This document shows positions 1-5,693 of a DNA stretch of 5,693 bases, one piece after another. The stretch's first letter is position 1. Every line of letters begins with the position of its first letter. The DNA lies in the NCBI GenBank assembly GCA_031285365.1, contig JAITWP010000040.1:1-5693 (forward strand). Direction: 5' to 3'. The position numbers and the translations under genes are program-made. Origin of the DNA: Azoarcus sp. (lineage in GTDB: Bacteria; Pseudomonadota; Gammaproteobacteria; Burkholderiales; Rhodocyclaceae). The notes under the pieces were generated by a model. The model searched no databases, was not told the DNA's origin, and saw only the letters and a list, made by a program, of their open reading frames with translations.

Positions 1-4
1 CACG

Positions 5-493
5 GTGGTGACGGAGCCGGTGCTGAAGCTTTTCGTCCAGAAGGCGGTCGAGGGGGTGGATCGGAGCACTGCGCCCAAAAAACATCCGGTACGACGCTGG
101 GCCAAAGCGGCTCTTCTCCAGAACAGTGTCGAAGTCACGGTGCGCCTGGTGGGAGAGGCCGAGGGCCGTGCGCTGAACAGGAACTATCGCGGCAAGGATT
201 GCGCCACCAACGTGTTGACGTTCACTTATGACGGAAAGAAAGGAGAGAAGTGCGCCGAAAAGAGCAATGCCGGGCCCGTGATTGGCGATCTCGTATTGTG
301 TGTGCCGGTGGTGGTGCGCGAGGCAGGCGAACAGGGCAAGGCGCTCGATGCGCATTTCGCGCACCTCGTGGTGCATGGCATGTTGCACCTGCAAGGGTTC
401 GATCACAAGAAGAAAGCCGATGCCACGGCGATGGAAGCGCGCGAGCGTGAGATTCTGAATACGCTCGGATATGCCGATCCTTACGTTGTTTGA
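5..493 (+). CDS. ybeY: Endoribonuclease YbeY (16S rRNA maturation); start uncertain
   Basis: YbeY is a zinc-dependent endoribonuclease of the UPF0054 family, acting in the cytoplasm on 16S rRNA 3' end maturation and ribosome quality control. Seen: the family signature HGMLHLQGFDH, with the three metal-binding histidines at residues 124, 128 and 134 in the H-x3-H-x5-H spacing. Also present are NYRGKD (60-65) with the conserved arginine (R62), TNVLTF (69-74), GDLVL (94-98) and the C-terminal MEAREREIL..LGY.DPY segment. The length of 162 residues is normal, so the domain is complete. The start is not secure: two GTG codons lie at 5 and 8, the frame stays open to the left edge, and no ribosome binding site can be inspected, so the real start may lie outside the window. 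It is followed after 18 nt by corC on the same strand, the usual arrangement. Confidence 0.95.
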   Translation: MVTEPVLKLFVQKAVEGVDRSTAPKKHPVRRWAKAALLQNSVEVTVRLVGEAEGRALNRNYRGKDCATNVLTFTYDGKKGEKCAEKSNAGPVIGDLVLCVPVVVREAGEQGKALDAHFAHLVVHGMLHLQGFDHKKKADATAMEAREREILNTLGYADPYVV

Positions 494-511
494 GAGGATT
501 GGGGTGTCGGC

Positions 512-1387
512 ATGAATAAAATGGACGATCCCAGCCAACCTTCGGATAAACCTTCGCTGCTGGAGCGGCTGGCGGCATTGCTCACGCCGGAACCGGAAGA
601 TCGCGATGAGCTCATCGCTTTTCTGCGCGCGGCCCACGGGCGCGAACTGTTTGATGCGGATGCGTTCTCGATCATCGAGGGGGCGCTGCAAATGTCCGAC
701 ATGCGCGCGTGCGACATCATGGTTGCCCGCGCGCGCATGAATGTTCTTCACATCGACGACTCCATCGAAGCGATTGTCAAGTTTGCGGTGAAAACCGGGC
801 ATTCGCGCTTTCCCGTGGTGTGCGGCAGCAACAAGGACGACGTGGTTGGCATCCTGCTCGCGAAGGATTTGTTGCGCTTTTTCGCGGGTCAGGAGTTCCA
901 TTTGCGCGATATGTTGCGTCCGGCGATGTTCATCCCTGAATCCAAGCCGCTCAACGTGCTGCTGCGAGAATTCCGCTTGAACCACAACCACATGGCTGTC
1001 GTGGTGAATGAATACGGCGGTGTTGCGGGGCTTGTCACGATCGAGGACGTGCTGGAACAGATCGTGGGTGAAATCGAGGACGAATACGATTTGGACGACG
1101 ACGGCGACATCGTTCCCGAGCGTGACGGGTGTTTCCGCGTCAGGGCCATGATTCCGATTGGCGATTTCAATGAGGCGTTTGGAACCGCATTCAGTGATGA
1201 AGAAGTCGACACGGTGGGTGGGCTGCTGATTTGCCATTTCGGACGGTTGCCGCGTCGTGGTGAGATGGCAATCATCGAGGATTGGCGTTTCCGTGTGTTG
1301 CGTGCCGACAGTCGACGCATTTATACGCTGCGGGCCGAGCGTGTACCGGGCGTCACGGATACCGAATCCGGGGTTTCTGACGCATGA
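512..1387 (+). CDS. corC: CorC/YbeX family CBS-domain transporter-associated protein
   Basis: This 291-residue protein belongs to the CorC/YbeX family, named for a role in magnesium and cobalt efflux together with CorA in Salmonella; in E. coli the homologue YbeX has been tied to ribosome metabolism, so the molecular role is not settled. Seen: an N-terminal acidic segment (1-60), a first CBS domain at about 68-125 with GHSRFPV, a second at about 135-190 with MAVVVNEYGGVAGLVTIEDV, a short acidic linker (EIEDEYDLDDDGD), and a CorC_HlyC-type C-terminal domain at about 205-278. It lacks the DUF21 membrane domain of larger relatives, so it should be soluble. ATG 512 is chosen, with GGGGTG at 501-506 as a weak ribosome binding site; ATG 521 is an in-frame alternative. 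The stop overlaps the lnt start, which implies translational coupling. Confidence 0.93.
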   Translation: MNKMDDPSQPSDKPSLLERLAALLTPEPEDRDELIAFLRAAHGRELFDADAFSIIEGALQMSDMRACDIMVARARMNVLHIDDSIEAIVKFAVKTGHSRFPVVCGSNKDDVVGILLAKDLLRFFAGQEFHLRDMLRPAMFIPESKPLNVLLREFRLNHNHMAVVVNEYGGVAGLVTIEDVLEQIVGEIEDEYDLDDDGDIVPERDGCFRVRAMIPIGDFNEAFGTAFSDEEVDTVGGLLICHFGRLPRRGEMAIIEDWRFRVLRADSRRIYTLRAERVPGVTDTESGVSDA

Positions 1388-2943
1388 GCGCGCGCGTCCT
1401 GCTGGCCTTGTTCGCCGGTGCGCTGGCCGTGCCTGCCTTCGCGCCTGTGGGATGGTTCCCGCTCGCCTTGCTCAGTCTCGCGTTGCTCGTTGGCCTGCTG
1501 GAGCGTGCAACGTCGACTCGTGCCGGGTTCTGCCTTGGGCTTGCCTGGGGTTTGGGCGCGTTTGGTGCGGGGGTGTCATGGCTCGTCATCGCATTGTGGC
1601 GTTACGGCGAGGTGTTTCTGCCGGTGGCGGTGCTTCTTGTTTTCCTGCTATGCGCGTTTCTTTCGCTGTATCCGGCACTGGCGGGCGCGTTTTACGTGCG
1701 CTGGCGGCGTGGAGGCATATTGCGCAGGGCCATCCTCTTCGCCGGTTTGTGGGTGCTGGTCGAGTGGCTGCGCGGCACGCTATTTACCGGCTTTCCGTGG
1801 CTCGCCATCGGCTACTCACAGACGCCGCCAAGCCCCATTGCCGGATATTTTCCGATCCTGGGGGTTTATGGCGTTGGCGGATTGCTGGCACTCATGGCGG
1901 GACTCCCTGGAATTGCCACCCAAAGGATCCGGGTAAATTCCCCTCTATGGAGGGGTGCCCCGAAGGGGCGGGGTGGTTGCGCGGATACGCGTACACTCAT
2001 TCAGCGCGGAGCGGTTGGAGCCGGACTAACAATCGCCGCAATCTGCATCGGAGGATGGCTGCTTTCCCGGATTCAGTGGACTGAACCCGATGGTGAACCG
2101 CTTGCGGTATCGCTCGTACAGACAAACATCGAGCAATCGCTCAAATGGGATCCGGCGTATTTCAATGAAACGCTACGGATCAACGCCGATCTAGTAGAAG
2201 CGGCGCGCGGCGAAGTCGTCGTTTTGCCGGAAGCCGCGCTGCCTGTGATGCTCGACGCACTGCCCGACAGCTATCCCGAGATGTTGGCCAGCCTCGTCGG
2301 AGAACGGAACGCTACGCTCGTGATGGGTATTTTTACCCGTGATGGCAAGCAGTACTACAACGCTGCCGTCACTTTGGGCCTGGGTTACGGGCAGCACTAC
2401 GCCAAGAGTCATCTGGTGCCCTTTGGCGAGTACTCGCCGCCGCTTTTCGGCTGGTTCTACCGGCTGGTGAACATTCCTATGGCTCAGCAAAGCCCAGGCG
2501 CGGCAAATCAGCCGCCGCTCAACCTGTTTGGGCGAAAAGTCGCCGTCAACATCTGTTACGAAGACATTTTTGGTGCGGAGCTGATTTCCAGCCTGCCGGA
2601 AGCCGGACTCATGCTCAATCTCTCGAATCTGGCCTGGTATGGCGTCTCGCTCGCCCAACCGCAGCATCTTCAAATTGCCCGCGCCCGTGCGATGGAGACT
2701 GGCCGCCCCATGCTGCGTTCCACCAATACCGGCATGACCGCCCTCGTCCTCCCGGATGGTTCCGTCCCGGCGGCGCTGCCTGCTTTTGAACGCGGCGTGC
2801 TGGAAGTGGAAGTACCGGCATACAAGGGGCTTACGCCTTACGCGCGCTGGGGGGATGTGCCCGCGCTCATCGTGGCGCTGTCTGGAATCGCTGTTGCGGT
2901 TGGAATGGGGCGACGGGATAGGCGTTTGTGCGAAGAGCATTGA
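1384..2943 (+). CDS. lnt: Apolipoprotein N-acyltransferase Lnt
   Basis: Lnt transfers an acyl chain from a phospholipid to the N-terminal cysteine of apolipoproteins in the inner membrane, the last step of lipoprotein maturation. Seen: hydrophobic helices at about 4-20, 24-41, 46-72, 77-105, 112-130, 159-178 and 210-229, a periplasmic nitrilase-fold domain at about 235-475, and a final helix at about 493-508. The catalytic triad is intact: E283 in LPEAALP, K341 in AKSHLVPFGEY and C391 in NICYED, equivalent to E267, K335 and C387 of E. coli. The supporting W255 (SLKW), E349, Y392 and E393 are also present. Length (519) is normal. The ATG overlaps the corC stop by 4 nt. Odd: the loop between helices six and seven (179-209) is partly encoded by a REP-like palindromic repeat, read in frame as SPLWRGAPKGRGG (186-198). 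The frame is unbroken and all active residues remain, so the enzyme is probably functional. Confidence 0.96.
   Translation: MSARVLLALFAGALAVPAFAPVGWFPLALLSLALLVGLLERATSTRAGFCLGLAWGLGAFGAGVSWLVIALWRYGEVFLPVAVLLVFLLCAFLSLYPALAGAFYVRWRRGGILRRAILFAGLWVLVEWLRGTLFTGFPWLAIGYSQTPPSPIAGYFPILGVYGVGGLLALMAGLPGIATQRIRVNSPLWRGAPKGRGGCADTRTLIQRGAVGAGLTIAAICIGGWLLSRIQWTEPDGEPLAVSLVQTNIEQSLKWDPAYFNETLRINADLVEAARGEVVVLPEAALPVMLDALPDSYPEMLASLVGERNATLVMGIFTRDGKQYYNAAVTLGLGYGQHYAKSHLVPFGEYSPPLFGWFYRLVNIPMAQQSPGAANQPPLNLFGRKVAVNICYEDIFGAELISSLPEAGLMLNLSNLAWYGVSLAQPQHLQIARARAMETGRPMLRSTNTGMTALVLPDGSVPAALPAFERGVLEVEVPAYKGLTPYARWGDVPALIVALSGIAVAVGMGRRDRRLCEEH
1938..1976 (+). repeat. REP-like double-hairpin repeat inside lnt
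   Basis: Two adjacent GC-rich inverted repeats are visible. The first pairs CCCCTC (1940-1945) with GAGGGG (1950-1955) around TATG. The second pairs GCCCC (1957-1961) with GGGGC (1965-1969) around GAA, followed by GGGGTGG. The CCCCTC-GAGGGG-TGCCC-GGGCGGGGTGG pattern resembles short palindromic repeats that occur, usually between genes, in many bacterial genomes; this resemblance is from memory. Here it lies in the lnt reading frame in the loop before the last helix preceding the catalytic domain. The edges are estimates because no target-site duplication is evident and no second copy occurs in the window. Confidence 0.6.
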
Positions 2944-2963
2944 AAGAATTCTTCCAGTAGAAT
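2940..2963 (+). promoter_or_regulatory. Possible promoter upstream of the DUF2946 gene (weak)
   Basis: A good -10-like hexamer, TAGAAT, lies at 2958-2963 and a -35-like TTGAAA at 2940-2945, overlapping the lnt stop codon. The 12-nt spacing is well below the usual 16-18, so at most one of the two hexamers is likely to be used as such. If the -10 is real, transcription would begin near 2970, almost at the ATG at 2972, giving a leaderless or very short-leader message. The alternative is read-through from lnt, whose stop is only 28 nt from that ATG. Confidence 0.25.
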
Positions 2964-2971
2964 GCCGCCCC

Positions 2972-3397
2972 ATGGAAGCGATGACCCATAACAAAAAACT
3001 GCGAAGGCTGTTTGTATGGTCGGCGATTTTTGCCGTCCTGGTGGCCTCACTCGCACCCTCTATTACGCGCGTCGCATTCAGGCAGACACTTCCCGTGCAG
3101 GCATGGATCGAAGTGTGTACGCCGGGTGGGCTGGAACACCTTTCTGCCGCGCTCCTGGAAAACGGGCCGGATTCACAAACCTCCCAGGGTTCAGGTTCAC
3201 ACTCCGGCAGCTATTTCGAGCATTGTTCGTTCTGCGTGACACAAGCCTGTTCATTCGGGCTCATCCCCGTCACCCAGGCAAATTCATTGCCGCTCATGGC
3301 GGCACAGGATCATCACCTTTTCACTGCGCATGTTGCGCCGCATACCCGGTTCGTCTGGCAGGCAAACCGGGCGCGTGCACCGCCTGCTTTTCTCTGA
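2972..3397 (+). CDS. DUF2946-type envelope protein next to copper receptor
   Basis: This 141-residue protein resembles the DUF2946 family, small proteins of unknown function often found beside TonB-dependent copper receptors. Seen: a basic start (NKKLRR, 7-12), one hydrophobic segment at about 13-35 that could be an uncleaved signal anchor or signal peptide, EVCTPGGLEHL (48-57), a serine- and glycine-rich linker (about 67-80), HCSFC (84-88) followed by a further cysteine at 93, a histidine-containing tail (H114, H115, H120, H124), and the RAPP ending common in the family. The cysteines and histidines would face the periplasm and could bind copper; that is inference. The start is ATG 2972 or ATG 2981, both in frame. 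Neither has a convincing ribosome binding site, since GGAAG at 2974-2978 is too close to 2981. The receptor gene follows after 104 nt. Confidence 0.82.
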   Translation: MEAMTHNKKLRRLFVWSAIFAVLVASLAPSITRVAFRQTLPVQAWIEVCTPGGLEHLSAALLENGPDSQTSQGSGSHSGSYFEHCSFCVTQACSFGLIPVTQANSLPLMAAQDHHLFTAHVAPHTRFVWQANRARAPPAFL

Positions 3398-3420
3398 ACG
3401 TCAAGTAGTTGCGTTTGTCA

Positions 3421-3447
3421 TGATGCGCGGACTGCGTCCGTGCGTCG
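3421..3447 (+). promoter_or_regulatory. 12-bp RNA hairpin in the leader of the copper receptor gene
   Basis: TGATGCGCGGAC (3421-3432) can pair with GTCCGTGCGTCG (3436-3447) around the loop TGC, giving 12 consecutive pairs. Three of them (3421-3447, 3424-3444, 3427-3441) are G-U wobbles. These pair only in RNA copied from the + strand, since the complementary transcript would have A-C mismatches. No U-tract follows, so it is not a typical intrinsic terminator. It could be an attenuator, an mRNA-stability element dividing the two genes, or part of a larger leader structure. Confidence 0.5.
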
Positions 3448-3465
3448 GGTCGTTCTGTGTGCTTC

Positions 3466-3479
3466 ATCTGCACGCAGAT
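3466..3479. promoter_or_regulatory. Perfect 6-2-6 inverted repeat upstream of the receptor gene
   Basis: ATCTGC (3466-3471) and GCAGAT (3474-3479) form a perfect inverted repeat with the 2-nt centre AC. It ends 11 nt before the receptor's GGAG. The two-base gap makes a tight hairpin unlikely without opening the inner pair, so a bound dimeric regulator is the more natural reading. It does not match a copper operator that I recognise (CueR-, CsoR- or CopY-type), and no clear promoter hexamers flank it. Confidence 0.3.
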
Positions 3480-3490
3480 TGAATATGTTC

Positions 3491-3496
3491 GGAGAA
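3491..3496 (+). promoter_or_regulatory. Ribosome binding site fixing the receptor start at ATG 3502
   Basis: GGAGAA at 3491-3496 lies at a good distance from ATG 3502, with 7 nt between GGAG and the start codon. It supports ATG 3502 over the upstream in-frame GTG at 3457, which would add 15 residues ahead of the signal peptide. ATG 3505 is a further possible start, 10 nt from GGAG. Confidence 0.75.
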
Positions 3497-3501
3497 AACA
3501 A

Positions 3502-5586
3502 ATGATGTTTTGTCACAAACCGGCTCAGCGCGAGTCATGCAGTCCACTTGTCCTGCATGGTTCATCATTCCCATTGCTGAGCGCGTTCCTGTTGGGAATT
3601 TCTTCATTCGTCGCATTACCGGCTTTTGCCGAGGGGGGGCAGGCATCAAAACCGGCTGCTGTGATCATGGAAGAGCAGAAGCTCGACCCGGTCGTTGTTA
3701 CTGCGGCGCCAATGTCCGATCCACTGACGGTGGTCACGAATGCCAAGGCGCCGCGCCAGCCGATACCGGCGCATGATGGCGCGGATTTTCTGAAAACGAT
3801 TCCCGGCTTTTCCGTGATCCGCAAGGGCGGCAGCGACGGCGACCCGGTTTTTCGCGGCATGGCCGGTTCGCGCCTGACCATTCTGACGGACGGCGATATG
3901 ATCCACGGCGGCTGCGGCGGACGGATGGATCCGCCGACGGCTTATATCTTTCCGGAATCCTATGATCGCATCACCGTGCTCAAGGGACCGCAGAGCGTGG
4001 CCTGGGGTCCTGCTTCGGCGGGCACGGTATTGTTTGAACGCAATTTCAAACCTTACAGGACGCCGGGTGTGCGGCTGTACGGCAGCTCGATGTTCGGCAG
4101 CTTTGGCCGTAGCGATCAAGTGCTGGATGTGCAGGCGGGCAACTCCAGGTTCTATGGCCGTCTGTTCGGCACGCATTCGCGCATGGACGATTACGAAGAC
4201 GGCGACGGCCAGCGCGTGCATTCGCAATACATGCGCTGGAACGCTGGCGCAACGGTCGGCCTTACGCCGGATGAAACGACGCGCCTGGAATTTTCGGCAA
4301 CGCGAAGCGACGGCGAAGCCGCCTACGCCGATCGGCTGATGGATGGAGCCAAATTCGCGCGCGAAGGCTTCAACCTGAAATTCGAGAAGAAAAACATCTC
4401 TTCGGTCGTCAGCAAGGTCGATGCGCATGTTTATTACAACTACATCGACCATGTGATGGACAACTACAGCCTGCAAGATCTCGCAGCAGGCAGTAATAAA
4501 CGGGTCAGCAATCCGGATCGGAAGACCACCGGCCTGCGGGTGTCCGGCGACCTTGTTTTGGGCAGCAACTCACTGCTCAAGGTGGGCGTCGATCAGCAAA
4601 GCAACCGGCACCGGGGGCGTTCGACCACGAACCAGGATGCGACTCCTTATCAAGGTATGGCACGCCAGGAGAACTTTACCTTTGACAACTATGGGATCTT
4701 TGCCGAATGGACGCAGTCGCTCTCCACGGCAAACAGGGTGGTTGCCGGTTTGCGCGCCGATTTCTGGCAAGCGAAAGACAAACGGCCTACCGGGGTCACG
4801 TCGGGACAGACACGGCACGATACGTTGCCCAGCGGTTTTGTCCGGTATGAGCGTGATTTCGGCAACAATTCGACATTTTTCGTCGGCCTGGGTCATGGCG
4901 AACGTTTTCCCGATTTCTGGGAAATCAACAAAGCGAGCGAAACCAGTGGCAGCGCCTTTTACATCAAGCCGGAAAAGAACACGCAACTGGATATCGGCAC
5001 GATCTACCGGATCAATCCGAAAATGCAGTTATCCGTGTCTGCGTTCTACAGCCGGGTGAGCGATTACCTCCTGATAGACAGTTCAGGGGCAGGCACGTTG
5101 ACACGCAATATCGACGCAACAACCTATGGCGGAGAAACTACCATCAGCTATGCGTTCAGCCGTCAGTTGAAAGGCGGTGTCAGCCTGGCGTATGTGCGTG
5201 GCAGCAACAGAACCGACCATACGCCGCTCGCGCAGATACCGCCGCTCGACAGCCGGTTTACCCTCGACTACGACGACGGCACCTGGTCGGCAGGCGCGCT
5301 GTGGCGGCTGGTGGCTTCACAGAACCGCTTCGATAAAGGCAAGGGCAACATTGCGGGTCAGGATGTCGGCGAACCCACGGCAGGATTCGGCGTGTTTTCG
5401 ATCAACGGCGGATACCGTTTCCGCAAGGATCTGCGCCTGACGGCCGGAGTCGACAACCTGTTCGACAAGACCTACGCCGAGCACATCAGCAAAAAAGGCT
5501 ACGACGTAATCGGTTATGAGACGACGATGCGCGTGAATGAGCCGGGCCGCTATTTCTGGCTCAAACTCGATCTCAAGTTCGATTGA
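3502..5586 (+). CDS. oprC: TonB-dependent copper receptor, OprC/NosA class
   Basis: This 694-residue outer-membrane beta-barrel protein imports copper using energy passed on by TonB-ExbBD. Seen: a signal peptide with hydrophobic core at about 22-43 and likely cleavage after ALPAFA (38-43), a TonB-box-like LDPVVVTA (61-68), a plug domain at about 75-180 with DFLKTIPGFSVIRKGG and RITVLKGPQSVAWGP, then a barrel ending GRYFWLKLDLKFD. The plug segment HGGCGGRMDPPTAY is characteristic of this class. The four residues that bind copper in Pseudomonas OprC as CxxxM and HxM are present as C138, M142, H317 and M319. The family DNLFDKTYAEH motif is at 651-661. Length is close to that of OprC. One oddity is an extra aspartate after the usual C-terminal phenylalanine. 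The start follows the ribosome binding site and signal peptide. Its partner upstream is the DUF2946 gene. The symbol is by family resemblance; nosA is also used. Confidence 0.93.
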   Translation: MMFCHKPAQRESCSPLVLHGSSFPLLSAFLLGISSFVALPAFAEGGQASKPAAVIMEEQKLDPVVVTAAPMSDPLTVVTNAKAPRQPIPAHDGADFLKTIPGFSVIRKGGSDGDPVFRGMAGSRLTILTDGDMIHGGCGGRMDPPTAYIFPESYDRITVLKGPQSVAWGPASAGTVLFERNFKPYRTPGVRLYGSSMFGSFGRSDQVLDVQAGNSRFYGRLFGTHSRMDDYEDGDGQRVHSQYMRWNAGATVGLTPDETTRLEFSATRSDGEAAYADRLMDGAKFAREGFNLKFEKKNISSVVSKVDAHVYYNYIDHVMDNYSLQDLAAGSNKRVSNPDRKTTGLRVSGDLVLGSNSLLKVGVDQQSNRHRGRSTTNQDATPYQGMARQENFTFDNYGIFAEWTQSLSTANRVVAGLRADFWQAKDKRPTGVTSGQTRHDTLPSGFVRYERDFGNNSTFFVGLGHGERFPDFWEINKASETSGSAFYIKPEKNTQLDIGTIYRINPKMQLSVSAFYSRVSDYLLIDSSGAGTLTRNIDATTYGGETTISYAFSRQLKGGVSLAYVRGSNRTDHTPLAQIPPLDSRFTLDYDDGTWSAGALWRLVASQNRFDKGKGNIAGQDVGEPTAGFGVFSINGGYRFRKDLRLTAGVDNLFDKTYAEHISKKGYDVIGYETTMRVNEPGRYFWLKLDLKFD

Positions 5587-5621
5587 CTCTGCGCCGGTGA
5601 CATGGCGTAGAGATCAAATGG

Positions 5622-5659
5622 CGTTCCCCGGCGGGGCATGAGCTCCCCGCCGGGGAACG
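5622..5659 (+). terminator. Strong 15-bp stem-loop after the receptor gene
   Basis: CGTTCCCCGGCGGGG (5622-5636) and CCCCGCCGGGGAACG (5645-5659) are perfect reverse complements around an 8-nt loop, beginning 35 nt after the receptor stop. The very stable GC-rich stem suggests a transcription end or a 3' protective structure for the copper receptor message. Only a short TTCT follows it, so it lacks a proper U-tract and may need a helper factor or act by stabilising RNA ends. The same stem forms on the opposite strand, so it could also serve a convergent gene beyond the window. Confidence 0.65.
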
Positions 5660-5693
5660 TTCTGCGGCATGAAGTCAGCACGGGCCGAGCATT

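Noticed and set aside
1257..2084. Long + strand open frame of 275 codons across the corC/lnt junction
   Set aside because: It lies in another frame over two well-identified genes and its translation is rich in Arg, Trp and Cys with no domain; it is a high-GC shadow.
2944..2953. Palindrome AAGAATTCTT after the lnt stop
   Set aside because: Ten bases, AT-rich and with no loop; too short and weak for a terminator and no known operator match.
2191..2994. Minus-strand open frame of 267 codons
   Set aside because: It is antisense to the Lnt catalytic domain, has no recognisable motif, and its composition is that of a complement shadow.
3016..3408. Open frame of 130 codons overlapping the DUF2946 gene
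   Set aside because: The competing frame carries the signal anchor, HCSFC and RAPP features of a known family; this one has none.
3457..3501. Upstream GTG start for the receptor
   Set aside because: It would put 15 extra residues before the signal peptide and has no ribosome binding site, whereas GGAG precedes ATG 3502 at a proper distance.
3646..4476. Minus-strand open frame of 276 codons
   Set aside because: It is antisense to the receptor plug and early barrel, which are clearly coding on the + strand; the His- and Arg-rich product looks artefactual.

Overview
The window reads as a gene-dense chromosomal segment of a proteobacterium, most likely a betaproteobacterium. The grounds are the ybeY-corC-lnt gene order, the TNVLTF version of the YbeY motif, and a fairly high GC content. 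No species is claimed. All five genes lie on the + strand and no RNA genes, transposases or CRISPR arrays are visible.

Positions 1-2943 hold a conserved housekeeping block. It starts with YbeY, an endoribonuclease for 16S rRNA maturation and ribosome quality control, whose true start may lie just left of the window. Next is a cytoplasmic CorC/YbeX protein with two CBS domains, then Lnt, the inner-membrane apolipoprotein N-acyltransferase. YbeY and CorC are 18 nt apart and corC/lnt share an ATGA overlap, so the three are very probably one transcript. A GC-rich, REP-like double-hairpin repeat sits inside lnt and is translated in frame. It falls in the loop between the last two transmembrane helices before the catalytic domain.

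Positions 2944-5586 hold a two-gene accessory module for copper. The first gene encodes a small exported or membrane-anchored DUF2946-type protein with an HCxxC motif and many histidines. The second encodes a TonB-dependent outer-membrane receptor of the OprC/NosA copper class. The receptor keeps all four residues of the CxxxM...HxM copper site known from OprC (here C138, M142, H317, M319). The inferred scheme is that the receptor imports copper across the outer membrane using TonB energy, while the small protein may handle copper in the envelope. The role of DUF2946 is not established.

The 104-nt gap between the two copper genes is structured. It holds a 12-bp RNA-type hairpin whose three wobble pairs only work on the + strand, followed by a 6-2-6 inverted repeat just upstream of the receptor's ribosome binding site. 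Downstream of the receptor, a perfect 15-bp GC-rich stem without a clear U-tract probably ends the transcript. The last 34 bases show nothing recognisable.
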